DNA of 64,000 nt from Chinchilla lanigera (Eukaryota > Chordata > Mammalia > Rodentia > Chinchillidae): positions 6,212,467 through 6,276,466 of the forward strand of contig NW_004955484.1 in the NCBI RefSeq assembly GCF_000276665.1. The letters run 5' to 3'. The notes beneath the pieces are model-generated. The model saw nothing but the letters and a program-made list of their open reading frames with translations. It searched no databases and was not told the origin of the DNA. Below, piece by piece: positions 32,030 through 42,600 of the stretch (position 1 is its first letter; each line of letters opens with the position of its first letter). Both the position numbers and the translations under genes were made by a program.

Positions 32030-33560
32030 TAAAAGTAATCACAAATGATGAATTTTTTAAAAAGTAACTTCTTAAGATTACTGAAGGTTAAGTAAGGCAG
32101 TAAAAACCTTAGTTAAAAATATCAGAAAATGCAGAAATCCAAAGAGGGAGACCACTACTAAAGTTCTAAGGGAATTTTCCAAAGAAGCAAAAATTTCCAA
32201 ATTAAACTGGTTTCCCAAAGTCTCATACTCTCAGACTAAGTGTAAACCAGAAGAGCTACTCCAAGCCCTCTTATACTCTCAGGGGACTCAATTCAAGTTA
32301 CCTGGGCACTACATAGAGTACAGAAGGAACAGATGACATTTAAATATACTCACTAGTTTATCTGAATTCATTGAAAAGAAAGTTTTGTGTTACTATCTGT
32401 TTCTTTTTGGTAAGACTCTTTTTGGTTTATGTCTTGTACTTGGAGTAATTATTTTGAAGATAATGATCTAGTGTATTAATTTTTGTTATTCTCCTTATTT
32501 TGTTGTGAAATTTTTATTTTTTCATGAAATTTTAAAAGACACTGAACACACAAAAGCTACGCTCATTTCAACTTGCATACTAAACTCACATCAGCTAAGT
32601 AATCTGACAAAAAGATGAAACCCTAAGACTCAGAATTCAGCTGAACATGTTCTTGAATGTATTTCTCCTAAGCACGTAGCTGACACAATCTCAAATACCC
32701 TAAGAAGGAAGCCATCTCTATCCTAGGTTTCAAAACTAACAAATAGCTCAGAATTTAAAATATTCATTCATTAAGAGAAAATGGAGCCATGCTCAAGAAA
32801 ATTTGAAAAGGACAAATGATGAGAAGAAAGACCTATACAATGGAAATGGTAGGCACTGCTAATGATAGTTATAAGGTGAAAAATATACAAATTTAAAATT
32901 AAACATGTAAGTAGGGAGCTATAAAAATATGCTTTGTTGACAAAGTAAACAAGAACTTCTAGAAATAAAAAATGTACTTGAAATTTAAAATACAATAAAT
33001 AAAGGCAAAAGCAGTTAATAAATATAAAAACACTAAAGAAAAAATAATCTGGAATATTAGTTAAATGAAATTATCCAAAGTGTAGCACAAAGAAAAAATG
33101 AAAAATATAGGAGAATTATGGGATGATATAATATAATTATGGGATAATATAATGATTATATATACAATCATTATATATATAATGATATAATTATGGGATG
33201 ATATAAGGCCTAACACATGTCTGAAGTTCACAAAAGAAAATAGGAAGCAATGGACAAGTAGGATAATGTGAAGATATAACAACAGAAACTTTCCTTAAAG
33301 TAAGGAAAGACAACAGTCATATGCTCAGATCTCAGACAGCAGTAAACAGAAAAAGTACACACTCCTGCAAGCACCACAATGAAACTACAGAATTCCAAGG
33401 ATTTTGTACAATCTTAAGAGCTGCTATAAATTAATAAAAGGACGTTATGTACAATTAGATATCTGACATCTCAATAACAGAACTAGAAACCAAAAAAGAG
33501 TAGAAAGATATGTTCATTGTAGTGTTAGAAAGTATTTGTGAAATGACTTCACATCCAGAG
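32030..33560 (+). mobile_element. ancient L1 5' region and ORF1 area, decayed
   Basis: The A-rich sense strand holds blocks typical of the 5' part of old L1s, such as 'caccacaatgaaactacagaattccaag' (33373-33401) and 'aaagacaacagtcatat'. It lies upstream of and in line with L1 ORF2 matches starting near 34150, so it is read as part of one long element. No ORF1 frame survives. Confidence 0.5.
33118..33206. repeat. AT-rich tandem repeat with hairpin
   Basis: A unit close to 'ataattatgggatgatata' recurs three times, and between copies lies a perfect inverted repeat with 9-base arms: ATAATGATT (33149-33157) and AATCATTAT (33166-33174), loop of 8. The AT content is extreme. Confidence 0.75.
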
Positions 33561-33900
33561 AAAGTATCTTTGAAGAGTGTTCTAAACACTCCACGGGGAT
33601 TAGGATAGACCCTCACCAAAATTTTGGTTGGGATGTTGGTGCCACATCCACTGAGAGGGGATGAAAAGGTTTATCACTTACATAACGGAGGTATTTGGGG
33701 AAGAAGAGGGTAGGCCATGAAAACGGGCACAAAAATGGCTCTAAAACTCAAGGAATAGAGACTTGCTTGGGGCTTTCAAGGTTTTAAGGAGCTGGACCCT
33801 GGATGGGGCCTCCTACAAATCAGGATTTTATATGGTTTATATGGTTTGCTGGTGCTAAAAAGACTGGGCCTTGCACCATAGAGGAGGAGGGATAGAGGGA
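33560..33900. repeat. unclassified segment inside the L1
   Basis: This stretch is more GC-rich than its surroundings ('gtgccacatccactgagagggga', 'tttatcacttacataacgg', 'gaagagggtaggccatgaaaa') and has no L1 counterpart I recognise. It may be an LTR-type or other insertion. I could not identify ends or a target duplication. Confidence 0.3.
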
Positions 33901-34408
33901 GGCATAAAAGCTGTCAGAATTCTTATTACAAAGAGAGATGGGGGAAATAAACACATTTTTTAAACATATAAAAACTGTAAATGCTTGCCAGCAGAGTATT
34001 ATTTCCTTAATAAAGGAAATAATAATGCAGGAGAAGGCAGAGGTAGTCCTAGGAGAAACCTCTAAAACATAAAAAGAAAAGGAGGGAATAGCTACATATG
34101 TGACTTCATTCAAACAAATATTCACATATAATTGGGAAGACAGAGAATATAAACTATCCTAGCTAATTGAAATCCAAATACAACACTGATTACATTAAAT
34201 GTGAATGAGCTAATGGTGTCAATTAAAAAATAAATGTTAAATCAAACTGAATATACAGAAAATCAACCCATGTGCTGTCCATATTAAAAGATAAAGATAC
34301 AAAAGGATGCTAGGGAGACAGCAAAAGAACACGGACATATCAACAAAAAATAGCATAGTTAATTTGCAAAAATAGATATTTTAAGGCACTGATAAAGAAT
34401 GTACTTTA

Positions 34409-34499
34409 GGGGGCTGGGGATTTAGCTCAGCGGCAAAGCGCCTGCCTGGCAAGAGCAAGGTCGTGAGTTTGGTTCCCGGTACCAGAGAAAAACCAAAAA
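34409..34499 (+). mobile_element. young ID SINE with perfect 15-bp target duplication
   Basis: Body 'gggggctggggatttagctc' (A box), 'gcgcctgcctggcaagagca', 'gtgagtttggttcccggta' (B box) and a short A tail 'gagaaaaaccaaaaaa'. It is flanked by AAAGAATGTACTTTA at 34394-34408 and again at 34500-34514, identical in all 15 positions. It is nearly the same sequence as the ID at 29676. The insertion lies in the endonuclease part of the old L1 ORF2. Confidence 0.96.
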
Positions 34500-35296
34500 A
34501 AAGAATGTACTTTATAATAATTAAATTTCTTCTTGTTTGGCTAACTGTTGCATAGATTGATAAAGCGAAGACACAAAAGATTTAAATAACATATGTAATA
34601 CACCTGACTACTGAGCTGTAGTATTTTGGAATACTACATTCAACAACTGCACAGTGTATTTTTTCACACCCACATGGAACACAAAAATTTCCCACATGGT
34701 GATCCATAAAGTAAATCTCAAAAAAATTCTTCCAGCTGAAGTAATATGGAGTATTTTCTCTGATTAGATTTTAACCAAACCAGAAATCATTTAACAAAAA
34801 TAAATGAAAAAATTTCCCATAAATTTGAAAACTGCAGAAATACGGTTTAAAACAACCATGGCTCAATAAGGAAATCTAATGGACACTGTACAACATTTTG
34901 AAATGCATGATAATGAAATATACTATGAATAAAAGTATGTGGCACATAGCCAAGACATACAAATATATGAGTGAATATTTGGAAAAGTTATGAAATGTAA
35001 TGATTAATTATCTAGGTCTAAATGTACAACTGTGAAACCCCAAAACAAATAGAAGTAAAAGTAGAAAGAAGAAAGTAATAAATATATCACTGGGAACTAA
35101 CGGAATAAATATGGATCAAATGACCAAAAGTTGGTTCTTTGAACAGAATGATAAATTTGCAAAACATTTAGCCATGCATATAAAGAGAAAACAAGAAGGC
35201 ACTTTAAGAAGTAATATTAAGAATGAATTAAAACATGGCTATGATGATACAGTCATTAAAAAAATAAAAAGAGAATGTTACAAAACACTTTGCCTC

Positions 35297-36109
35297 TGTG
35301 GAGAAATAGGAACCCTTCTCCACTACTGGTGGGAATACAGGCTGGTGAAGCCACTGTGGAAATCAATTTAGAGATTCCTCAGCAAACTAGGTCTAGAGGT
35401 CCCATTCAACCCAGCTATTCCCCTTCTGGGTATTTTCCCAGATGATCTGAAAACATCATATCACAGTGATATATATGCACCCATGTTCATAGCAGCCCAA
35501 TTTGTAATTGCTAATTGTGGAAGCAACACAAATGTCCATCCACTGAGGATTGAATAACAAAATTGTGGTACTTTTATCTAATGGAATATTACTCAGCTAT
35601 AAAGAAAGATAAACTTGAGGTAAATGGTCACAACTAGAGACCATACTCATAAGTGAAATAAATCAGACCTGCATGTGTAAGCATCATATTGTCTCACTAG
35701 TGTAAGACCTGAAAGAGTGAATAAAAACTAGGAGGTATGATACACATTAGGAAATGAAAAGAAAATGCTTAAAAGTAAAGGACAACTGAAGTGTGGGAAA
35801 AGAGAAGGGAAAGAAGGGGAAATTATGTAAGTATATATATACAGGATAGCTAACATAGTTGTACTACTGTCATCTATTATTCTATAAAAAGGAACAGTTA
35901 GTGATCACTTGTTTGATCAATCTTGTATGTCTCTACTTGTTTTCCTGAAAAACAACTTTGAAGATATCAATAAGCAATACAACAACCATTGTTAATTTCC
36001 TACAACTTTGTCTGTAACTCTGTTTTGTTTGTATTATTCTTATGTTATTTTGTAAATGGATGTCTGTTTGGTAATTTGTTTTCCTTCTTTTATTTTTTAA
36101 AATAAAAAA
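35297..36109 (+). mobile_element. 5'-truncated L1 (ORF2 end plus 3' UTR) with 17-bp target duplication
   Basis: This 813-bp insertion begins in the last part of ORF2: the frame at 35300-35371 reads GEIGTLLHYWW...PLWKSI before a stop, matching the conserved C-terminal region of L1 ORF2. Further ORF2 blocks follow ('cattcaacccagctattccc', 'gtggaagcaacacaaatgtcc', 'aatggaatattactcagcta'). The 3' UTR includes a purine-rich tract (35790-35820), ends 'tttaaaataaaaaaa', and is shared with copies at 46190-46490 and, inverted, 16948-17300. ACAAAACACTTTGCCTC occurs at 35280-35296 and 36110-36126, a perfect duplication. The element is not coding-competent. Confidence 0.93.
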
Positions 36110-37585
36110 ACAAAACACTTTGCCTCAATATAGTTAGATATCTATGCACAAAAAACTTTTTAAAATACAAATAACATTAACAAAATTGGGTACATATTTT
36201 AATAGTCTAATTACTACTGAGGAAATGAGCACAGTGTTCAAAAATTTTCCCCACAAATAAAAACTCAGGCTCAAATAGCTCCATCACCGAGTTCCATCAG
36301 ACATTTGAGAATTTTTAAAAATTAACAAAAATTAACTTCAAAAAAAAAGAAAATTCTTATGAGGCCAACTTTGCCTTGATATCAAACTGTGCATGATGAT
36401 GTGTACAGTAACATAATAGGCAATGTCACTCATGGACAAAAACATAAAAGTGCTAAGAAAATTATGACCTAAATAATTCTAGCAATATAAAAAAGATAAT
36501 GCATTATGATTGAGTCAATTGTATACGAGGAATGCAAGGTAAATTTAGTATCAGTAAATAATTAATGCACTTTACCACACTGATAGATTAAAGAAGGAAA
36601 CACAATCATTTCAATAAGATGCAGAAAATGATAAAATTTTAACACCACGCTTTTCCTAAAAATAAAGATATCTGGGGGGGGGACCTAAGAAATGAAAAGA
36701 ATTTTTTAATAATATTAAGTAGGTCATCTACCTCCCAAACTGCAGTAATCATCATATTTAACATTGAAATACTGTCCATTTCCTCCCTTGAGAACAGAAA
36801 AAAGATGAGGATATTCATTACCACTTACACTTGGCATTGTTCTGCAGGTCAGAGTCAGCACAATAAAGCAAAGAAAAGAGAAATAAAATATGCAAGGACT
36901 AGAAAGAAGGAAACCAAACTTTCATTATCTCCATACTTATGTAGTTGCTCATTTGGAAAATCCACAATAATCTTGTGACAAATTACAAGAATTAATAGAA
37001 GACTCTACCAAGCCTCCTGATATATACTCAATATACAAAAACCAATGTATTTCTACGTAGCAGCAAGAGAGTCAGAAAATATAATTTAAAAGATATCACA
37101 ATAACATCAAAGTGTTGAATAACTAAGAGTAAACCCAGCAAAAAGTTTATTTCAAAATGTACAAAAATACAATCTCATTAATAATTATGATTTTGCAAAT
37201 AAAAACCAGGAAGACATAGCATTATCACTCAGTTGGCTACAATTTAAACTACTGAGAAATGGGAATTTGAAAACCTTCAGGTGAGAGCAAAAACTGAAAA
37301 CACCACTGGAAAAAGCCATGGGACACTGAGTTATAAAGCCCAAGGTATCATAACTGGGAACCTTGATTTCTATGCTAGGTGTATACACTCTAGAGAAATT
37401 CTTGCATATTTGCACCAACATACACACACAAGAATGTTTAGAGAAGTATTTACTTTGCAATATCTGCAAATAGAAAATCCTCAAGTGTTCATAGAAAGTT
37501 GAAGAGATAAATAAATTTTGACATAATTATATAGTAGAATGGTACGAGATGACAAGAATAGCTATAGCTATGCAATCACTTAAGT

Positions 37586-37790
37586 CAGAAGTTCGCTCAC
37601 AATGGTCCCAAATCCAGCCTGTTTTTGAAAATAAGTACTGAGTGTGATGCTCATTCATTGACATGTTGTGTTTGTAGTTTTCAGCCCGCAGAGCAGAAGT
37701 GAGTACTATATTCACAACACAAACCAAGGGGCCTAAAAACCAAACTTTTTTTTACTAGCTGGCCCTCATGGAATAAGGGGTTGACTGTTA
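37586..37790 (+). mobile_element. hAT-Charlie-type element, near full length
   Basis: It begins 'cagaagttcgctcacaatgg', continues 'cccaaatccagcctgttttt', 'gatgctcattcattgacatg', 'agaagtgagtactatattca', 'gcctaaaaaccaa' and ends 'ctggccctc...ggggttgactg'. This order matches a common eutherian non-autonomous hAT repeat whose ends read CAGGGGTCGGCAAACT. An inverted relative lies at 60945-61126. Confidence 0.65.
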
Positions 37791-37794
37791 CCCA

Positions 37795-38060
37795 AAATGA
37801 ATCTTGAGAGCATCATTATTTTATTTATATAGCATTAGGAACCTGGCATGAATGAGCTTATTGTTTAGGGAGGCATAGATTTGCAGCACAATTTTAAAAC
37901 AGTGCGATGAAATGTTAATCTCAAAAGGGATGAGAAAGCTATAGGTGTGGAAAACAAAAGGACTGAGACTGCAGAGGAAGCCCCAGGGAACTTCTGCGGA
38001 GATGACCAAGACCTGCTCTGAGTGGTAGGTACAGAGGAGTTTGTTTATTCAGTAAATTGT
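37795..38060. other. unassigned noncoding stretch
   Basis: I see nothing recognisable between the hAT element and the ID copy. Confidence 0.3.
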
Positions 38061-38061
38061 G

Positions 38062-38173
38062 GACCCAGGACATAGCTCAGCGCTATAGGATATAGGTGCA
38101 AGCACCTGCCTGGCATGTGAAGGTCCTGAGTTCTACTCCTAGTACCAAAAAAAAATTAAATTAAATAAAAACA
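38062..38173 (+). mobile_element. ID SINE with internal insertion
   Basis: 'gacccaggacatagctcagc' (A box), then a short extra stretch 'ctataggatataggtgca', 'agcacctgcctggcatgtga', 'gtcctgagttctactcctag' (B box) and an A/T-rich tail. A 9-bp repeat 'taaattgtg' flanks it (38053-38061 and 38177-38185). Confidence 0.8.
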
Positions 38174-38179
38174 AAATAA

Positions 38180-38640
38180 ATTGTGTTTGTGTTACATTGT
38201 TTTCTGAAAGCATGCTATATTTTACATCCAAAAAAAGTACTGTGTAATTTTCTAGTTCATCATTTTTAGAGCAAAATTTAGGTTAAACTGTTCTAACCAT
38301 ATTCAAATGTGACTGTGAAACACTTAGAACTATGCATGTCTTTAAATATAACAAACACTCAAGTTTTAATTACTCTTTTCTCACTCTTCCTAAAGTTCAA
38401 GGAATGCTTTATATAAAAATGTTAGAAACAACTTATGAAAAAAAACGTTGAGTTTTAGTCATACCAAAAATCATTATTTCTTTTCTAATGGAAATGCAAG
38501 GCCTAGAATAGAAACCAATAAGTATAATGTCAGCTAGAGTGTTAACCTAGAATTTCACTCTAAGCAAAAGTATCTTAAACCAAAAAGCAGTTCTTCTCAA
38601 AAGTAGGCAGATAGTTTTCTTTGCTTACTAGCCTTTAATA
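38180..38640. other. unassigned AT-rich stretch
   Basis: No gene or repeat recognised. Confidence 0.3.
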
Positions 38641-38644
38641 TATA

Positions 38645-39635
38645 AACATATGACTACAAGTTTATCGAGGCATAACTCATACACCACACAACACAATTAC
38701 CTTAAAATGTATGGCTCAGTTTATTTTAGTATATTCACAGAGTTGTACAGCTATCATCACAGCCAATCAATCAGCCATCACTGCAATCATATCCCTGAAA
38801 GAAACCTAGTATCCTTGAGTTATTCACTCCACAAACGTCCCATCTACCCTCCTCCTCAGCCCTAGGCAAACAGTAGTCTACTTTGTATCTACATAGATTT
38901 ACATAACACAAACATTTAATCTAAAAGGAGTCCTAGGGGAGACATGATCAAAATCTACTGTGAGTGTTTACATTTTTAAAAATTATTACACTAAAAGACT
39001 CAATGCTCTAATCCCCCTGAAAGCGCTCCTCCACAACTCAAACACACTTATCCTACCATTCTTGCCACTTTCTGAAGTAATTCTAGAAATTACCTTTTGT
39101 GAGAGTCTTTATATCCATCTCATTGACTGGACCTGGCTCTGTGCATCTTCTAATTCTTCCCCAAAGTCAAAATGACCATGAAAAGTAAATGTTTTGAATG
39201 GATTCAGGACATGGAGGCAAAACACTCACTAAAGAGCTTCCAGAACTCAACAGAAAGTAGAAAGAATGATGAGATAGATGTGTTCAAAGTGAGGGGATTA
39301 ATGGCCTGTGCCTTTTCCTATATTTTTAAAAAAACATTTAAACATTCACTGTATTGTTAATCCAACTTCATGTGTGTGCATGTGTGTTTTTTGATTTAGC
39401 ATAACTTAGCATGGCCATCCATGTTGTAGCATATATCACTAATTCATTTCTTTTTATGATGAACACCACTTCATTTTATGGATATTCTACATTTCTTCAT
39501 CCACTCATCAGATGATAGGCATGTGGTTCTTTCTGAGCTTGAGTAATTATGAATAATGCTGCTATGAAGATTTACTAACAATCTATTTGGATGTATGTTT
39601 TTGGAGTATATGTCAATAAATAGAATTAGCCCTAA
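38645..39635 (-). mobile_element. ancient L1 3' UTR (L1M-like), split by a mariner element
   Basis: The left part (38645-38910) reads on the plus strand as the reverse complement of an old L1 3' UTR: 'gtttatcgaggcataactca', 'agtatattcacagagttgta', 'cagctatcatcacag'. The right part (39395-39630) continues the same L1: 'ttagcatggccatccatgtt', 'gtagcatatatcactaattc', 'ttatgaataatgctgctatg'. Between them lies the mariner-derived copy B. Both halves are on the minus strand and in the expected order, so this is one element. Confidence 0.75.
38945..39340. mobile_element. palindromic mariner-derived element, copy B
   Basis: The left arm (38995-39115) is antisense: 'ttgccactttctgaagtaat', 'ttttgtgagagtcttt'. 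The right arm (39150-39340) is sense: 'cttccccaaagtcaaaatga', 'gttttgaatggattcaggac', 'aagaatgatgagatagatgt'. In the sense arm the codons spell SPKSKMTMKSKCFEWIQDME, a recognisable stretch of the C-terminal mariner-type transposase region. The reverse complement of the left arm aligns with the right arm, so the element is a foldback. It is inserted in the old L1 above. Confidence 0.72.
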
Positions 39636-39639
39636 TATT

Positions 39640-42600
39640 TTAGTATTTGATTTATGTTTTACTATAACAAACTATAATTTGAATGACAATTAACTTCACT
39701 GTTTTTAAGGATATTTTGTGAAATAAACTTAATTTTTTACAGCTGATTACTGCATCACTGTGAAGTTCATATAACTTTTACCATGAAAATACAATATTAT
39801 AATTAGCATTATACTTAGTCTTCTGACCACTATAATTAAATTTGTTCAAACAAATCATTGAATTTCAAGAAATAATACTCTTTTAAATGCATGGAAAGAT
39901 TTTAGAAATTTTCCTCATACTTGGAGAATATCCCAGGATGAAATTAAAATCCTTGTAATTTTCTCTATTTAAAAATATTTTATGATCTATCATATAATCA
40001 GAACCCAAGTAAATAAGTCCAAACACATTACCATTTTAATAATACCAAGTCTAATGCAATACTAAAAGATTTTTTTTAAGTTAAAACACATGGACAATTT
40101 TAAAATTTAATATAAAACTATTAAGACAAAAAGAGCATTCTATAAAACTACATCTCTGTAGACTTATATAGTTGAATAACTGTGTGGCAACCATAAACTT
40201 TGAATTCTAGCATTACTCTTACAATGCCAAAAGTAAAAATAAATGGAAAATTTAATATTTACCATGAATCTCTTTTCTTTAATTAGAGGGCACTAATTTT
40301 TCCCCAAACCTCACAAATATTCTAAAATGGGTGCTGAAAAGGAAATGGAAAAATTTGGAGCCTCCCTCTACTGTCTTCATAAAATACAGATTTTAGAACT
40401 AGTGGCTTTCTCTTATATAGCGAAAGTAGAAAACAAAGAAAGACTAACAAAGCAGACACAGGAATTCCAGGGAGAGGCTGACAAGAGTTAAGGAGATTAA
40501 GCATTGAGGGGAGTTCAAGCCAACAAAACAGAGAAGAAAAAAATGTGGGGGGAACCACAGAGAAAAGTTTCATTGGTGTTCAGTAGTGAGGAAAACATCT
40601 GCCCACATAGGTGTTTCCCAGAGGGTACAGGGTGCCCTTTGGCTGGGTACACAAACGAGGGGTAAAAACCCGGAGGGGTGATGTAACCAAACAAAACACC
40701 AATCTTACCCTGCAGCCCCGAGCCTGATGGCAGGCATGACTTCACGCACACACGAGCAACATCTCTGCGGCTGAACAGGTCTGCATGTGCTGAAACCCAC
40801 CTTGCATGCTGGAGGACCCGGGACAAGAAGGATTGCAAAGTAGCTTCAAAGAAAACCAGCATTCTTCCGTCTAATTAAAACCTACTTTTATTTCATTGGT
40901 TTTAGGGTGTCAGGTTTGATTAGAGGCCACATACAATTTGGCTCTGGGAAAAACGGTGGATTTCTTTCAGGAAGAACAGGGGGAGAGGAGTAATTCCTAA
41001 ATGTTATCATCAGAGGTTCCCTAGGGGCTGCAGCCTTCTCACAAGGTTTCATGGCCCCAGGAGGGGCCCAAAGTCTCTCTTGTCAGCTGGGTAGTGGGAT
41101 TGCAGGCTCCCCCAAACAAAAATGTGGTGTTCTTAATTAACTGGATGCATAAATTCATTAGGCATACAATGAAGGGAACCCCTACACTGTTCACAGTTGT
41201 GTAACCCAAAGGAAGGAGAGCGTAATTGTACTTGCTGTGGTGCACGTACATCTGTGTGCACACACCTGGGTGTGTATCATGTAACACGCCTTCTTACTGC
41301 GTGCAGTTCCAAAATACTTAATGAAAGTTTCCTTATTAGCAGTAAGTGGGTCCATTGAAGCTTAAGAAAGCCATTTAATAAAAATAGAGCCACCCAAATG
41401 AACATAGATTGAAAAAAATTTAGATTGATGGAGCTAGGTTGGTCACCGTAATTACGGAAGGTGTATCATTTCCTAAGCTCTCTTTGCCTTAAGTGTATGC
41501 CATACATTTATCAGACATAATTAGCACTTTAGGTGACAATGATTTGATTTCTTTCCTTGTAATAAAAGCCCTCTGTGTTGGCATATACATTCAGAATGGG
41601 CAATTGAGCACTGTTGCTGTTTATTCCCTTGAGGCAAAATTTAGGCTGAACTGGGGAAAATAGGAAGAGGACTTACAGAACAGCTCTTTGTGAATTTTGC
41701 AAACAGAAAAAGAAAATAGTTCAATAAAAGCTTTTAAAGATCACAGTCAAGCATGTGCGTTTTGAAAGCAAAGGATATCTATGGAACGTTTCTCTACTTT
41801 CAAAGTCAGCATTTAACTTTCTTTTAGATGTGAACAAACCCACACTAAATTGATTCGTAGGCACAACTGCAGAACTGGATGCCTTTAAATTACTGTGTAT
41901 GAACCAGGAACGAATTTGTTACCTTCTCTGAGGGAACAGGAGAAAACTGTTTTTAAAGTTATTTCGAATAAATATTGATCCTTCCTGTTCCTTCACCATC
42001 ACAATTAAGAATCAATTAATCCATTTTTCTGGTGGATTAAAGTATTTATATAAATGTTCAGGATTTTCTTTTATAAAGGAGAAGGAGAAAATGAAATAGA
42101 AGTTGCTGATCTACTGCCCAGGGCTCATAAAGATGTTTCATCCTCTTGAAATCTGCAGCTCCATGACAAAGACTGTGAAAACTTGGGCTTCTGCATATTA
42201 ATCTTTTTGAAGAGCAACTTTCTTCTCTTTTTCATCCAAATCAATATGTGACAGGCAGCATAGTTAATTCCTTTGATTACATAAATTAGTCAAAATTTAA
42301 GTTCTAGATAATGATTACTAAAACAAATCTTTCTAATGTAAATCTAATGTTGTTAATTAACTTAATGCAAGCTCTCTTATTTGTTTTGAACTTGATCACT
42401 TTTCACCTAATCCTTAGAAATGCTGATACGTAGATAGACACTGATGTGTTAGCCTAGGACTTAAGTCTATTCCAGTCATTCTGAACTCCTCACACTATCA
42501 CAGAAGTAACGGGCATATAAAAGACCTGCAAATTGTGTAGAATGCATTGCTTTCTAAGGAGCTTCATTTTGTATTTTCTTAAACTTATATAGACTTCTTA

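Larger units (their letters stand above)
34130..37580 (+). pseudogene. decayed L1 ORF2 with two nested insertions
   Basis: Sense-strand L1 ORF2 blocks occur in order. Endonuclease start: 'attacattaaatgtgaatga' near 34189. EN-RT linker: a stretch translating to TKSWFF...KFAKHLA (35111-35200). Reverse transcriptase: 'gaggaatgcaaggtaaattta' near 36526 and 'aagatgcagaaaatga' near 36617, then 'ctcaatatacaaaaaccaatgtatttctacgt' (37028-37059). Late ORF2/3' end: about 37400-37580. An ID sits at 34409-34499 and a younger L1 at 35297-36109. All frames carry stops and shifts, so no active reverse transcriptase is encoded. Confidence 0.8.

Noticed and set aside
35111..35371. 86-codon plus-strand frame with L1 ORF2-like residues
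   Set aside because: It is a chance fusion of the EN-RT linker of an old L1 with the ORF2 end of the younger inserted L1, joined at the insertion site; it is not a gene.
29350..39340. 10-kb segmental duplication linking 29.4 and 38.9 kb
   Set aside because: Similarity is confined to the two mariner-derived elements; the sequences between and outside them do not correspond.
39172..39360. 62-codon frame with mariner transposase-like residues
   Set aside because: It is a truncated, decayed scrap of transposase in a non-autonomous foldback element, with no catalytic residues present.
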